A stretch of DNA of 64,000 nucleotides from positions 13,117,001 to 13,181,000 of the forward strand of contig CM055605.1 of NCBI GenBank assembly GCA_029379385.1. The letters are read 5' to 3'. This document shows, in pieces, positions 33,660 through 46,329 of this stretch; the stretch's first letter is position 1; each line of letters opens with the position of its first letter. The translations under genes and the position numbers were made by a program. Origin of the DNA: Quillaja saponaria (Eukaryota > Streptophyta > Magnoliopsida > Fabales > Quillajaceae). The notes under the pieces are model-generated. The model saw nothing but the letters and a program-made list of their open reading frames with translations. It searched no databases and was not told the origin of the DNA.

Positions 33660-36600
33660 TTCTTTCTTCCATTATTCTTTCCCCCTCACGCCTCTATTTC
33701 TCTTTTTCTATCTTTGCTGGCCGAGCCTTCTAGAGAAAACCTTGTGTCCATTTTTCTTCTGCCATGACTTCCCCTCCTTGTAACTGACCTTTGAGCCACT
33801 TGTATTAAATTTCCTTATTTTCCCCTTGTTTAGCTTGGGTTACCGTGGGAGTTGCTTGGGGCAACAGCTGATGAGCTTTGGAGCCTTGCCCTGTTGCAAC
33901 TTCTTATGCTTCCTCCTTGCTAGCCGCGAAGTGGTTCCAGTCTTGGGCGTTCAAACTCAGTTGGGTGGTGAGCCTTCTTCCTTATTTATTCTTGTTTTCA
34001 TAGCTGTTTGGATTTGGAAGAGTATGAGAGATCGTCTTACTCTAGCTAACAGTACTGCTTTGGTTTTCTTTTCTTTGATTTACTTAATTTCTTGTTGCTG
34101 AGAGTTTTGTCAAGGGAGGGTTTGATTTAATTGCTTTGTTTTGTTTCCTTAATGTTAAATCTTCTCTTACTCCTTGAATTTCAGCCAGCGAAGACTACTT
34201 GGGTTGCTGAAATAGTGTGGGAATAAGCGTTTGGCAAGGGAGGAATTGGTTGTGGCAGTCTTAGCTCAGCTTGTTGCCATGTAAGTAGGAGGTTGGGAGT
34301 GTTTAGAGGCTACCTGAGTGAGGGTGGATAACCAATTAAAGAGTTAGTTGGGATTGGGTTAATTGGTGCCCTGTTTTTCAGCTTGTGGTAGCCGTATAGG
34401 AGGATAGGATTGGCAGCAACTTGTAGTGTGGTAAAGGGTAAGATGTGGCTTGAGTATGGATTCTAAGTATTATGTTAGTTTGATTGCTTTCAATCAGTAA
34501 AATTCTTGTTGATTGTGGTTGTGGGTAAAGGTTAAAGTAAAGTTGAATTAAGGATTATAATCAAAGAACACAAGAAGTAAAGGATTAAGGAAGTAATTGG
34601 AATATGAATAAAATGTAATTTGATGGACTTATGTAATGGTGAATATATATATATATAGATGCTTGCTCATAAGATAAATAAAAACATGCATATAAGGTGG
34701 TTGATGAAATGTCTACAAGAAAATAATTGTATCCTAATGAATAAAAATTGGTTGGATTGATATTGGAAAGTGATAAATTAAGTTCTTGATTAATCTTAAA
34801 TCACTAATACAATCTTGAATTTAATTGGACTAGGAGTAATGTTAGTGAATTAGTGTTGAGTGAGGAGTATGAATTGGAGCTTGAAAGTGGTGGAAAATGA
34901 GAGTTAAGCAAGTTTTGAAGGGGGTGCAGGCGCAGATTTGTGGATGAAAGAAATCTTGGGTTTTAGGTGCTTTTGGAGTTGAATTAAAATAAGTGTTCAA
35001 AAGAGAAATTTATCTTAGGATCTTCGGATGTTTTCTACAAAATTTCGTAGCTTGGATCTAAATATGTTGTGAATTATAACTGTTAGACTCCGACTAGGTC
35101 AGGCAGAATTCGTAGTGCCCTATTTTTGGTTCATGTAAGAAATTGAGTGGGTTCATGAAATATTTTAGGAAAAATTTTATAAAGATAGATATACTTGTCT
35201 ATTAATAAACCCAACAAACGGAATCAAATTTCGTTTTTCCTAGAGAAAGTTATGTTCAATTAACTAAGGTAAGGTCAAAGTTGTCAAATTTTACAAAATA
35301 CAGGATTTTGACGAATTTGATACAACTTCAAAGAATAAACTCTATTGATATACAAATCCAAAAATTACAAATGATATACCATTATAAAGCTACATGTGTC
35401 TAATATTTTATAAATTTTACTAAACTGGATTTGAAAATTCCTAGAGAAAGATAAGACCATTAAAGTGGACACTGGTCCAAACCCCAAGTTTGGACAGTTT
35501 CAACACCTCTAACTTACTAAGTGCTTTCTATCTTTTCTAATGGTTTATTTTATCATATGCATTGTCAATACATTTAAAATATTTCTTCATTATTAACCTT
35601 ATCACATAAAGTATAATTCATACTACTTGACATGTAATAGCTTAATAGAAAATTTTCATAAAGAAACCTATACAAGTTGAGATGGAAGCTGAGTAATTAA
35701 AAGATCATAACAATCATGTTTATGAACTAAGTATTATTTGGGAATATGAATTTCAATTCCAGATTCTAATGTGGACCTTATAAGACTCGTGGACGCAAGT
35801 GTGAATGACGAATGGAATCGGTTACGGGTGAGTAGCTAATTGCTGCCTTTAGAGGCTAGATTAGTATGTGTAATTATATTTTTATTTTAATATATGTGAT
35901 ATAGGAAAAATAAGCAAGTAGAGTATTTCAGTAATTTATTTAAATTATGCTTGTTTGATATTGATTGCTTTGTTTGACATTAGTTGTAGTTGATAATGGC
36001 CAAAAAGTAAGATTTTTATGAAAAATTATTTTTGTCTCCGAATTGAAAATCCAGGTGCACCTAGGATGTTCAGATTTAAAATCATAAGAAAATTTTGATT
36101 CTAATAAATGTTTTTTAAAATTGAGTGCTCAGCCCTGGTGGGATGGATTGTGCGGGAGCGTAAATGCCTGGTAGAGGGTGATAATGTTGTGCGGGGCTAG
36201 GTTACTCGTTGGCCCTTTGATTGCTTTGCGTGATATTGTTGCTTTAATTTAAATTGTGATCTTGTGTGTCATATAAATTGTAAATTTGTGAAACTTATTA
36301 CGTATATGTGTCATGTGAAATGTTATATGAGCAATATTACATGATGTTACCATATATATGTTACACACTTGTATTGTGTGATGCTAGTACCCTTTGGGTA
36401 CAATTTTCCACTCACGGAGTCCATAGGACTCACCCCTCTGTCGTGGATATTTCTTTTAGTGACAGGAGTTTGGTACATGGCATCGTTGAGCTTAGGACTT
36501 ACTGAATAAGTGTGGCATGATATTTTCAGGATCTCATACTTGTAGCTAAGGTTGAAAGTTTGCAGTCATACTAGACATTTGAGGTGTCTAATTTTGGTAT

Positions 36601-36930
36601 GATGTAAGAGTTTAGTTATTTTTCTTGATTAGGATGTGGATGGAGTGAATCTCCTTGTTGTCTTGGTGTTAATGTTGTGTATGATCATAAGCATAGGTGT
36701 TTATATTTTAAGGCATGTTTCATATTGTTGGGGACCTCTACCAAAAATTTTCAATAAATTGTTAATTGTTTCATAAATTCAAATTTTGCAATGAACTTTT
36801 GTTTTATAAAGTAACTTTTATCCTTTGGATGGGCTAAGAGTCATGTGTGTTACTTTGTTTTAAAATCAGGGTCACGGAAGTTTAGTCCTCCAATCCTTCA
36901 GCTAGTCATGCCTCCGTGATAGGTGTGACA
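33660..36930 (+). repeat. Dispersed non-coding repeat R, longest copy
   Basis: A GC-richer start (TTTGCTGGCCGAGCCTTCTAG near 33715), an AT-rich middle and a GC-rich block at 36120-36210 (CAGCCCTGGTGGGATGG). It ends near GATAGGTGTGACACC (36919-36933). Parts recur at 43430-44040, 59420-59880 and inverted at 37600-38960. Shared landmarks are GACACTGGTCC near 35467 and CAGGTGCACCTAGGAT at 36052. No long frame is conserved, so the 91-codon frame at 33826 is probably chance. It is likely a large non-coding LTR-derived element; matching LTRs were not found. Confidence 0.5.
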
Positions 36931-36984
36931 CCATGAATTGCAAGTAAAGCATTTTTGCATGTTCACGTCCACGAGAAAAGTATT

Positions 36985-37310
36985 CAATGACAAAAATAAG
37001 AAGACTCCATTTCAATGAGAAAATGAATTGAACCAAAAACAGCAAACTAACTTTTTCAAGTGGGACCATCTACCCAACAATTTATATGCATCGCTAATTT
37101 AACTTGAATTAAAACATTTGATGTGATCAATTTGGCAAAAAAAAATCATTATATATACATCTATCTATATCTAAATTATTTTAAAAGTTAAAAAACCCTT
37201 ATGATCTCATTCTTTAGAATAATATAAATTAATTAATTTTAAAATAACTTAAATTAATTAAAAAAATTATTTTTTCTCTCCAAATAACTACTTGTCACAC
37301 CACACAACGA
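36985..37310. repeat. Segmental duplication, copy A right part
   Basis: Aligns with 44865-45185: shared blocks include CATTTCAATGAGAAAATGAA with CAAGTGGGACC, and CTTGAATTAAAACATTTGAT. In copy B this follows directly on the part equivalent to 30780-31400, so the ~5.6 kb between 31400 and 36985 is inserted in copy A (or lost from copy B). Confidence 0.75.
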
Positions 37311-37599
37311 GATATGACCAACAGAAAAAAAGGATATCTAAACTTCCGTAACCTTGACTTCAAATCAAAAAAAAACACAAACACTAACTAAAAATATAAG
37401 TTCAAGTAATCTTTGTAAAAGTGAAGTATATATATATACACATATATTTACCAAAAAGGATAGGTTTAATAAAATTTCAATAGATTTTTCCTACAAAGTG
37501 AAACATTTTCGAATAATACAATCAAAATATTACCTAATTTACAACATATACACAGGGAGCACGGCTCAATCAACAAGGAAAACAAAAAAAAAAACAAAA
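37311..37599. other. AT-rich spacer
   Basis: Low-complexity A-rich sequence containing short TA runs. The 88-codon frame at 37354 is lysine- and threonine-rich translation of A-rich DNA and not supported as a gene. Confidence 0.5.
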
Positions 37600-38960
37600 A
37601 AAACAAGACACAATGACTAAAAATTCAAAATACATAACATTTAGCCCTAATGTGACTGCAGTGTTTCATTTCTTAGGCTTCAAGTATGCATCATTTGAAG
37701 AATACCTTGTCGTAGTAGCTACCGGCAAGTCAAGATCTTGCTGGAGGAGTTTGAGAAGAACCTGGAGCTAAAAAAAAAAATTAAACAAATAAATAAAGAG
37801 TGAAACATATAGACTTAGTGAGTGAGAGACGTACTCAAGGGGCATTAGCATCGACCGTTATATAATTATAAAACATTACTTTGATAACATAATATCAATA
37901 TCACGCACTCTTCAATTACATTACATATGTATATAACTTTAATGTAAAACGTACATAACTCACAAGTAGTCATATAACAAACAAATCAAACAACACATCC
38001 AAGGGCCAGTAATCACAGTAACTCAGCTCCAGTACACCATATGTATATATATATCCTCCTCAGGGCCTTTTGCTCCCACACACCATAGGACATAGTCTCC
38101 CACAATAACCTCCCTGGGGTTAAGTTACTTGAATATTTTTATTCAAATAATCAAGTAACCAAATCAAATTTATCCTAGGTGCACCTAGATTCTAACTCAC
38201 ATAGAAATCATTCACACTATCACACAACACACTTAAAAACAAATTTACAAAGATGTAGAATTTTTATTACATAATTCAACTCAAAGCACTAAACACACAT
38301 TTACCTAACAATTATATACATGTAAACAAGCATTACAAAACATAACTAGTCACCAAAAGGTAATATCTTTCACTCACTATTTTACGGTTGTTGCTTGTGG
38401 CTTGCCCAAGAGTCCAAAAGTGCTGTCGAACTAGCCTTATGTTCCAGAGTTGAAATTACATTTTCCAAGTATCATTCAGTCTATAAATTCCATAGGTTAG
38501 TAGTCCTTAATCCCAATGACTTAACTATATTAAGTTTCATTCATTAAATTGCAATTAACCTCTTTTAGTCATTCGATCAACCACCTTGAGGGTGTACTTA
38601 GTTCCAATCCATGTATATATCTTATGTATGTACATCAAGAGAAAACTAGCACTAACTCATGAAACCTAACACTAACCTTAATTCAAATACTAAATTGAAA
38701 TTGGGTGAGTCATTTAAGGCAATAGAAAGCTAAAATCTTAGAAATTCCATAGCAACCTAACATTTTATCCACCATTTTTCTCACTACCTTGCTTAGATTC
38801 TAACCCCCAAACCTACTCATCCATACATCTAAATCCTCAAACAAACAAAAAAAGAAAAGCAATTAAGTCAAACAAAAGCAAGAAAATTAATAGGAGCAGA
38901 GGCTGTTAGAACTACCCCACATGGAAAAACAACCAAGCCTCGGCTAGAATGAAGCTAGCT
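37600..38960 (-). repeat. Dispersed repeat R, inverted copy
   Basis: On the minus strand it begins near 38950 with TTCATTCTAGCCGAGGCTTG, comparable to the start of the plus copy, and includes ATCCTAGGTGCACCTAG (plus 38174-38190), the inverted match to 36052. Overall similarity is low. It abuts the 3' break of the LINE at 38960. Confidence 0.4.
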
Positions 38961-38980
38961 TGATTTGGAGTAATAAGACA

Positions 38981-39442
38981 CTACATAAGAGACTTAAGCT
39001 GAGGCACAATAATACTAGGAATTATCTTGTAAGCCACATTACACGAGCTAATGCGTTTGAATTGACTAATAACAGTAGGAGACTCAGTTTTAGGAATTAG
39101 AGTGATCAACGTACCGTTTAAAGTGTTAAGATCCTCATGTCCATTAAGAAAGTCATTTGTGAGCCTCCACAGAGATTGCCCAATAATCTCCCACTGGGAT
39201 TGAAAGAAAATAGCCAGAAATCCATCCAGACCTGGTGCTTTATAAGGTTTCATACTAAAGAGGGTTCTTTTAACCTCCTTCATAATCATAGTGTTTTGAA
39301 TGATGCAACCATCCTCCCTGCTTATGCTTGGAAACAAGGTAGAAGTCCTAAGTAATAGTCTAGTACTATTCTCCTCTTGAAAGAGCTTCTTGAAATAATT
39401 TACTGTCATGCTTCTTAACTCAGCTTCATCTTCAATCCACAC
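38981..39442 (-). pseudogene. LINE reverse transcriptase, N-terminal part
   Basis: One open frame of 153 codons: SMTVNYFKKLFQEEN, then MKPYKAPGLDGFLAIFFQSQ (the KAPG.DG fingers block), then TLITLIPKTESPTVISQFKR and ISSCNVAYKII (motifs 1-2 of non-LTR RTs). It ends at a stop just after VPQLKSLM, before the catalytic Asp pair. Known members copy their RNA at a nicked chromosomal target. Confidence 0.85.
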
Positions 39443-40589
39443 TCTAAGATCATCCTTTAAAGCAATTATTTTATTCTTCTTCCTTTTAATGATATTTGAG
39501 GTGTGAAAGAACTTCTAATGTTTGTCTCCAAAATAAATCCACTTACTTCTAGCCTTTTACTACCAAAGAATTTCCTCTTGATGAATGGCCTCCATTAAGT
39601 CCCTATGGACTTCATTTTCAATACTAGCAAGATACTGAGAATGTCCTCTTTCCAAGGCTTTCTAAATCCTAAGAAGCCTAGACAAATCTTATCTTTTCCT
39701 TTGAAAAATGTTTCTAAAAACTTCACGATTCCACCAAAGGAGTTTGCTTGTAAGATCATTTATATTAGTGTTCCAATATTGCTCCCTTTTCTAAACATCT
39801 TTAACTACATCTTTGAATCCCTTATGAGTTAACTAAGATGCTTCAAAGCAAAAAGGATGAGGAACAAAATAAGTGCCCTTCCCAATGGTAAGAAGGAGAG
39901 GATTATGATCTGATTTAGCTCTTGGGAGTACTGTCACTAGAGCTTCTCTAAATAATTTAATCCAATCTCCATTTGCGAGAGCACGGTAATCTTATATAGA
40001 CTCTATCATATCCATTCCTTATTCCTCCTTTCCAAGTAAATTGAGGGCCTTTAGCGCCCAAATCTAGTAGCTTACAATTATCTATCCAATTCCTGAAATT
40101 ATTACACTTCAAGGTGCTAATAGGCGCCTTCCCATTTTTTCATTCGTACTAGCAACCTTATTGAAATCTTTAATAAGACACCAAGGATAGTTTAAGCCCA
40201 CAGAGAAAAAGAGCAATTTATGCCAAAGATTTTGTCTGACATCATCTCTAGGACTTGCATATACGACTAAGAAAATCCAATTTAAAGTGTGAAATGCCTG
40301 GACTAAGCAATGAATTACTTGGTCATCCTTTTGAATTACACTTAATGAGAGATTACATTCCATCCATAGTACTCAAAATTCCTCCCAAAAATCTAGCTGC
40401 CTCTACTACAAATTTGTTATCAAATCCAAGTCCCTTAATGACTTTCTGAGCTTTATCACCACTAATACGTGGTTCCATAATAACAAAAATAACAAGTTTA
40501 TATCTGTAACGGAGGTCCATACAAAGACCTTTAAATGTGGGGCTTCCAGCACCCTTGCAATTCCATATTATAACTTTGAGAGTAATCAT
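39443..40589 (-). pseudogene. LINE AP-type endonuclease and linker
   Basis: Starts MITLKVIIWNCKGAGSPTF at 40589, the typical opening of plant LINE ORF2 (WNCRG.G), with EPRISGDKAQKVIKGLGFD following (the catalytic Glu of E.R/K). A second frame (40363-40109) covers FLVVYASPRDDVRQNLW and LNYPWCLIKDFNKVAST, where the usual GDFN is KDFN. The rest, to 39443, is interrupted by stops. It would nick the target DNA for priming. Confidence 0.8.
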
Positions 40590-40869
40590 TGGGCTAAATC
40601 ATGATTGGTATCTGGATTGATCATATACCTTAGCCACTAATTCATGCTACATGTTAATGTCATTGCTTTAGAATATTAGAGTTTCTTCAACCATTGATGT
40701 GTCATCCACCTCCTCAATAATCTTGTCTTCTCTATCTGGTAGCCTAGGAGAGTGGGGGAGAAAAGACAAATTCATAATCACATCTCCTTCCTCTATCTTA
40801 TCACTTTCAATTAGAATATGGTTTTCTATTTTAGAAGGTGCCATCCCTTAATCACTATTTTGGGCTTCT

Positions 40870-42281
40870 GATGAATGTCCAGCCCCAAATGTGAATTGTT
40901 AAAGCCCGTTAATATCACCATTCATCCGTCCACTTTCTTGGCCCTGATGTTTAATCTTAGGAAATTCCAGACCTGCCCTTGTCTTTTTGCTCTTTTGAAT
41001 TGATCCTTCGTTGACTCTTTCCTTAAAACCCATAGTAACTGCCTCCTCCAAATCAGCCCTCCAATTATTATGATTCCTAGAATTTATATATCTTTCTACC
41101 TCTCCACTCTTCTTGGCATACATCTTATCATTTCCATGCATCATGGGATTATTATGTTCCATAATAGTAGGCACAAATCCTCACTCCTTTCCAAACCGAT
41201 TTCATTCTCCTTATTTAGAGCTACAAATCTCATACCCTCCTTAATCAGTTCTTTGCTCCGGCCACCATTAGTCCTACCTACAACCCTTCCACCACTGTCA
41301 ACAACATCTCTAGTAAAGGGATGACGCCCTCTCCTAGGTTTATGAGCAACCATCCATAGGCCATATTCCGATCGATGGTTTTGATTAATCACTCTTGGGT
41401 TTAAAGCATGGAAGTTAATTGTCTCTTGTGTGATCTTTTACACATTACCTTCTTTCTTACTAGCTTCTTAACAATTTTGCAGAAAATGCCCATATTTTCC
41501 ACAACCGAAGCACACCTATTGCATACCTTCATATTCAATTTTCTAGTGGTTGCCTAAGTTCTATCTCCATACACATATGGAAAAATTGCCCTCTATTCAC
41601 TTGCTTCATAGTTTTGTCATTTGAGATTGCCTTCCCAATTTTGTTTCCTAGACTCCAAAGAAAGGCTCTTCCAAAACATTCCAAGGGGAGTCCTGGGAAT
41701 CTCACCTAAGCCTTAATTTTATCAATCATCACTCTATAGGGATTAAAGTTTGGCCTCCAACTCTGCATAGTAAGGTAATGATCCATGATCATCCATGGAC
41801 CATCTCCTAGCACCACTAGCCTATCTTCTTTTTAGGTAAATCTTACCATATAGTAATCATTGCCAACATCTATGATCCATAGGTTCTGAAGGTTTCCACA
41901 TTTGAGTAAGTTTCCTGCTCAAAAGTGTATAGCCTATATAGTACACCCAAGTAACTTAATTATAATTACTTGTCTCCACTGTTTTCCTATTTCTTCTTTC
42001 TCAGCCCTAGACAGTTTGATTGTCACTGTACCATCTTTAATGATCTCCTCCCTATCTTCTTCCTCTAAGTCTTCTTGTCTACCAGTTCCAGCACTTTCCC
42101 CTTGTGACATGTGATCACCACCAACTACCATAGACAAGTATGATAGTTTTCATTTTCCATCCACAGTACATGCAATACCTCCATCTTCTAGATTTGGATT
42201 GATTCTACCACCATGTTTGACTTTTTTGTACTTCGCCCTGAGCAGATCCGCTTCCTCCACTGATAAGCCTTGATTCTCCAT
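40870..42281 (-). pseudogene. LINE ORF1 (DUF4283 plus CCHC knuckle)
   Basis: Starts MENQGLSVEEADLLRAKYKK at 42281; a stop and frame changes follow. The stretch 41700-41560 includes IPRTPLGMFWKSLSLES, resembling DUF4283, the RNA-binding part of plant LINE ORF1. A zinc knuckle CFGCGKYGHFLQNC (C-x2-C-x4-H-x4-C) occupies 41512-41471, followed by YGLWMVAHKPRRGRHPF, the conserved motif after the knuckle. The tail to 40870 is low complexity. ORF1 packages LINE RNA. Confidence 0.75.
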
Positions 42282-42290
42282 CTCCTCCAT

Positions 42291-43429
42291 ATATATATAT
42301 ATAATTTAAGGATACATATCCACCACTAATTTTTTCTAAAGAAAGACTTTGACTTAGATATTTTGCTTTTTTGTGCTGTCTTTCTTTCCCCATTTTTCTT
42401 GTAGCAATTTTTCCCTCCTCGCCTTACTTTTCCTTCTTCATTTTTCTGCAATCCCGTGTTTTGTTCTTGTTGTTCTTGTTTTCTTCTTGTTATGGCTGTG
42501 AATTCCTCCTCTCTTGCTGCTAAGTTTATCAAATTGGAGAGCTTCCTTCATCCTTCTTGTTCTTAGGTCGTAGGAGCTCCACTCTTAGAGTATCTAGGGC
42601 GTTGGAGTTCAGCATATCTTGTGTCAATCAGCAGCAATTTGTTGCTATCTCTGATTTTGTCCCCTGCTCTTGGTCATTTTCTTCCTCCCCCACTTCATCT
42701 TGGCCATAGGAGCAACAGTGGCCTGAGAAGCTAATTCTATACAGGCAACAGTCTTGTTATCCTGCACCTTGCCTCCATTATGGACTCTTCTTAGAAGGGC
42801 TGCTCTTGCCTTGTGTGTGTAGTAGCAAGCTTGGTTAAGTTAAGCAACTAACAACCAAATTGTAAGCCTGTGTACTGTGCAGCTGGTGTATGTTGAAAGT
42901 TGTACTAGTATTTGTTTCATCCTAGAAAAAAAAAATAACAAGAGTCTTTGAGTGATCATTCAATTTTTTTTATTTTCTTTTCAAGTATTCTCAATGTGAA
43001 ACTACATAAGATATATCAAAGGAGTTGCTTAACTTAAGTACTTGATTGTCACTCAAGCTATATCTTGTAATCAATAATCCATGACAGCAGCATGACTAGT
43101 ACATGAATGCTTGACGTTCATAAAGTTAATCACCTAACCGATAAATGGGGACCGTAAAACTTTATAAATTTTCTATCTTGCCATTTTGTACTATAAGAAA
43201 CATGAACGTCTATTAGAGGTTCTGCTTCTATTTGTAGATGAAAACTTAAAAAGATTGAAGTTCTCTTTATCCTTTATACTGTCATAAGATGGTAGGCAAT
43301 AACTAGTATTTGTGTGTTACTTTTCCACCCACCAACCAACACATTGTTACACCTTGAATATTCTAGTTCTTTAATTCCCTAACCCTAAATTGCTGATAAT
43401 AAAACTGTTATGTGAGTCAAGACAAGGAT
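42291..43429. other. Sequence upstream of the LINE; no gene confirmed
   Basis: 42291-42540 is probably the LINE leader. 42541-42930 is less AT-rich and ends in an A10 run at about 42926 preceded by GTACTAGTATTTGTTTCATCC, resembling the 3' tail of a plus-strand retroposon. From 42940 to 43429 nothing is recognised. Confidence 0.35.
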
Positions 43430-44029
43430 ATTGGAGGCTAAAGTCACACAGCTTATCTAGTTTTAGGTCAATAAAAATATGGTAAGACATGTTCCTTGGG
43501 ATTAACTGACCCCAAGAATTGGCAATCAATGGAACTTGAACAATATAGTGGTTAATAGAAATTTATTGATTGTATTGGGAGGTGTATATACATAAAAGTT
43601 AATGTGCATAGGTTTCACTAGTTAAAATGTAAGTTAAGAGACATGGAGCTAGATTATGTTAGTGTTAAATTAAGAGGCATGGATTTAACATTAATTTGAA
43701 TCTAATAATCAGAATATGGGTAGTGAGCATGAAAAAGGGTGGTTGTTTTTGGTAAAGTGTTGAAAAATGAAAGTTACAAAGTTTTTGACGGAATGCAGGG
43801 CCATATTTTGTGGGTTAGAGAAATCTTGTATTTCAGATATTTTGGGGACTTAATTAAATTAAGAATTCTAAAGAGAAATTTAGCTTAGGGTCTTGAGATG
43901 ATACCTAGGAAATTTTGTAATCTAATTTTGAGTATATTTATTGTTAGAGCTATTAGACTGCAGCTAGGTCCATGTAGAATTTTTAGGGAGTTTCAGTCAA
44001 TTCACGTATGTTGCGTGTACCATAAAAGC

Positions 44030-44040
<11 letters not shown>
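43430..44040 (+). repeat. Dispersed repeat R, partial copy
   Basis: Parallels 34650-35120: shared blocks include GAGAAATTTA..TTAGG.TCTT and TTAGACT.C..CTAGGTC, with TGCAGG..C..ATTTTGTGG before them. Ends near a TA microsatellite at 44033-44052. Much diverged. Confidence 0.6.
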
Positions 44041-44061
<21 letters not shown>

Positions 44062-44224
44062 TATAACAAAGGGATGGAGAGTTTTGAAGGGAGAGAAAGT
44101 TATATTGAAATTTAAGACATGAAATTTCTTATTTTTTTATTTAGATTACTAATATAGTCCTTATTTTTAAGTTTTAGAGAAAGGATAAAGACGGATTTTT
44201 TGTCCACTTCAAAAGGTAGACAAT
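44041..44224. other. TA microsatellite and AT-rich spacer
   Basis: (TA)n at 44033-44052 then AT-rich sequence; nothing else recognised. Confidence 0.5.
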
Positions 44225-45190
44225 AATAACATCTACTCGCTGATGTTAAAATTCTCTATAATTAAATTGTCTAAATGATAATTGAGTTATTATAAATTTG
44301 AAAAGAAAAAAACAAAATAATAATAAAATAAAATTCAAATCCTTTCAACCTATTAATATTAAGAAATTTAACCTTGTTTACTATAGACATCAATTTATTG
44401 ATAAAAAGCAAAAAAAAAAAGCATTATACTACTTTTAAGATTGAGAAGGATTTCGAAAACCAATTCTAATAATTCAAATTACGAGAATGATATGTATACT
44501 GACTCTAAAACATCGATGAAGAACCGAACAAAATTGAGGTTCACGTTTTACTAAAAAGCAAAAGTTACTGCTTTGTATATTTATTTATGTTGCGAATTTT
44601 CAGATCATATCTTTATCTTTCCTCGTCTAATGAAATTATATTAAAATATATATTTATCATTATAAATAAACTTTTAATGTGATTTTTTAATTAATTTTTT
44701 CTTTGAACTTGAAAATTGAAAGTACATTGCCGCTGATTTTATTTTTCAATAATTAATTAAATAGAATGATAATTATTGACACGGCCTTGAAAACAATTCT
44801 TATGCCCAATTCTTAAAATTGAAGAATAATCAATTACCTGCAAATAAGATAAGGATTAGAAAGTAAGAAGGCTCTATTTCAATGAGAAAATGAAATTCAA
44901 AAACAGTAGAGTAACTCTTCAAGTGGGACCCATTTCCATCTACCCAGCAATTTATATATAATAAAGAAGATATAGATAAAGCATTGTGAACTTAACTTGA
45001 ATTAAAACATTTGATGCGGTCAATATGTGAAAACAAAAAAAAAAAAAAAATTATATCTATCTATCTATCTTTTATACTAGCAACCCTTATTATCTCTTAC
45101 TGTATAATAAATAAATTATGTAATTTCAAATTAAATTAATTAAAAATAATTTTTTTGCCCAAAACTGTTACATTCATGCACTCACATATC
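44225..45190. repeat. Segmental duplication, copy B (uninterrupted)
   Basis: Colinear with 30780-31400 followed directly by 36985-37310. Ends in a (TATC)n run at 45052-45070. Non-coding, AT-rich. Confidence 0.75.
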
Positions 45191-45538
45191 AACTACAACT
45201 CTTTCCTTTTTATCTCTTAATAACTACACACTCTCACTCACACAGTAATTCACTTTTACGCACATACTAACTTTTTTTTAAAAATAAAAAAACTTGAAAT
45301 AATAACTTTATTTTAAAAAAAAAATTATTTAACATGTGCTTAAACATGTTCATATGACTAGTCAGAATAATAATCAAAAGGAAGTCTCTGAATGAGAGTC
45401 CTTTTTCTCTTCAAATTGAATCGCTTTTTAAATATTTATCTGTTTATCGTTCAATCTTTGATGAAACATAAGATTTAATTACTGCTTCTCATGGCATCAT
45501 TGTCCATAGCTGTACTATAGGTCATTGGGCTCTGTTTT
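45191..45538. other. AT-rich spacer
   Basis: No gene, RNA or repeat recognised; lies just upstream of a RING-finger remnant. Confidence 0.4.
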
Positions 45539-45956
45539 ATGATTCAACCATATGCGTTGGTGATGATAATTATTATTTTGTTTGTTGTCTGTTGTGGTCA
45601 AGGTCTTAATGATGATGATCATCATCATGATGATGAGGAGTAAATGAACTATCTTTCTGGAGACCAAACAGACAGGCAGGCTTGCAATTTTACGATTGAT
45701 GGCACCAATTCGAAGCAGTAATACTAGTACTAGTAGTAAGGACAAAATTCCGTGTGCGATATGCTTGTAAGAATTCAAGGTAGGGGACTTAGTTCAAGCT
45801 TTTCCAATTTGCAACCATGAATTCCATGCAAATTGCATTGTTGGTTGGCTATGTACTGGAAAAATTACTTTTACTGTTTTGTCGTTCATCTTTGGAGAAT
45901 TGTGTCGATCATCATCGTACAATAAAAACATAACGCATGAAATATATAGCTAGGTT
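45539..45956 (+). pseudogene. ATL-type RING-H2 E3 ubiquitin ligase remnant
   Basis: A frame starting at 45539 encodes a membrane segment (YALVMIIIILFVVCCG) and an acidic-His stretch, ending in a stop. In another frame, from 45698, the sequence reads SSKDKIPCAICL, a TAA codon, then EFKVGDLVQAFPICNHEFHA and NCIVGWL. This is the RING-H2 pattern C-x2-C-x15-C-x-H-x2-H-x2-C of ATL ligases, which combine an N-terminal membrane helix with a RING that recruits E2 enzymes. The last Cys pair (CP.C after the Trp) is missing and replaced by unrelated codons. An in-frame stop, a frameshift and loss of two zinc ligands make it a pseudogene. Confidence 0.7.
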
Positions 45957-46329
45957 TTGTTTAGTTTGGTTTATAATGTGATTTGAAACGTACGAGTTAA
46001 TTACATAATTTCTTTTCATAGTTCTCCATGTATATATCTTTCAAGTTGGTTAACAAATTCATATTTTTCAACTGATAATTGAGTGATTTTGAATATAATT
46101 TGAGTAATATATATATATTGTTTCTACCATACATTAAATCTCTTTAAAATATGAGCATTCCATGCTTCTGTGATTCTATATACAAGTAAATATTTCCACA
46201 ATAACACCATTGAGAAAGCTGGTTAACGGGCCTCTTAGAAAGTTAATCAAGAGATGAAACTATGCTGCAACTACTGGAAACATATGCATACTGATTAAAG
46301 GACCTCTCAAAATGTTCCATAGAATAACT
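45957..46329. other. AT-rich spacer
   Basis: Nothing recognised beyond short TA runs. Confidence 0.4.

Larger units (their letters stand above)
38961..42290 (-). mobile_element. L1-type LINE with ORF1 and ORF2 start, 3'-truncated
   Basis: In minus-strand order: ORF1 with DUF4283 and zinc knuckle (42281-40870), ORF2 endonuclease (40589-about 39850), RT fingers and palm start (39442-38981). The RT catalytic motif, zinc-binding region and RNase H are missing. LINEs normally lose their 5' end, so a retained 5' part with missing 3' part points to later deletion or to replacement by the R repeat that begins at 38960. Frameshifts and stops throughout. Confidence 0.8.

Noticed and set aside
33826..34101. 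91-codon hydrophobic ORF
   Set aside because: Lies in repeat R and the frame is not kept in other R copies.
37354..37620. Lys/Thr-rich 88-codon ORF
   Set aside because: Low-complexity translation of A-rich DNA with no promoter or homologue.
41070..42114. Plus-strand ORFs opposite the LINE
   Set aside because: Antisense shadows of LINE ORF1, whose zinc knuckle and DUF4283-like parts are on the minus strand.
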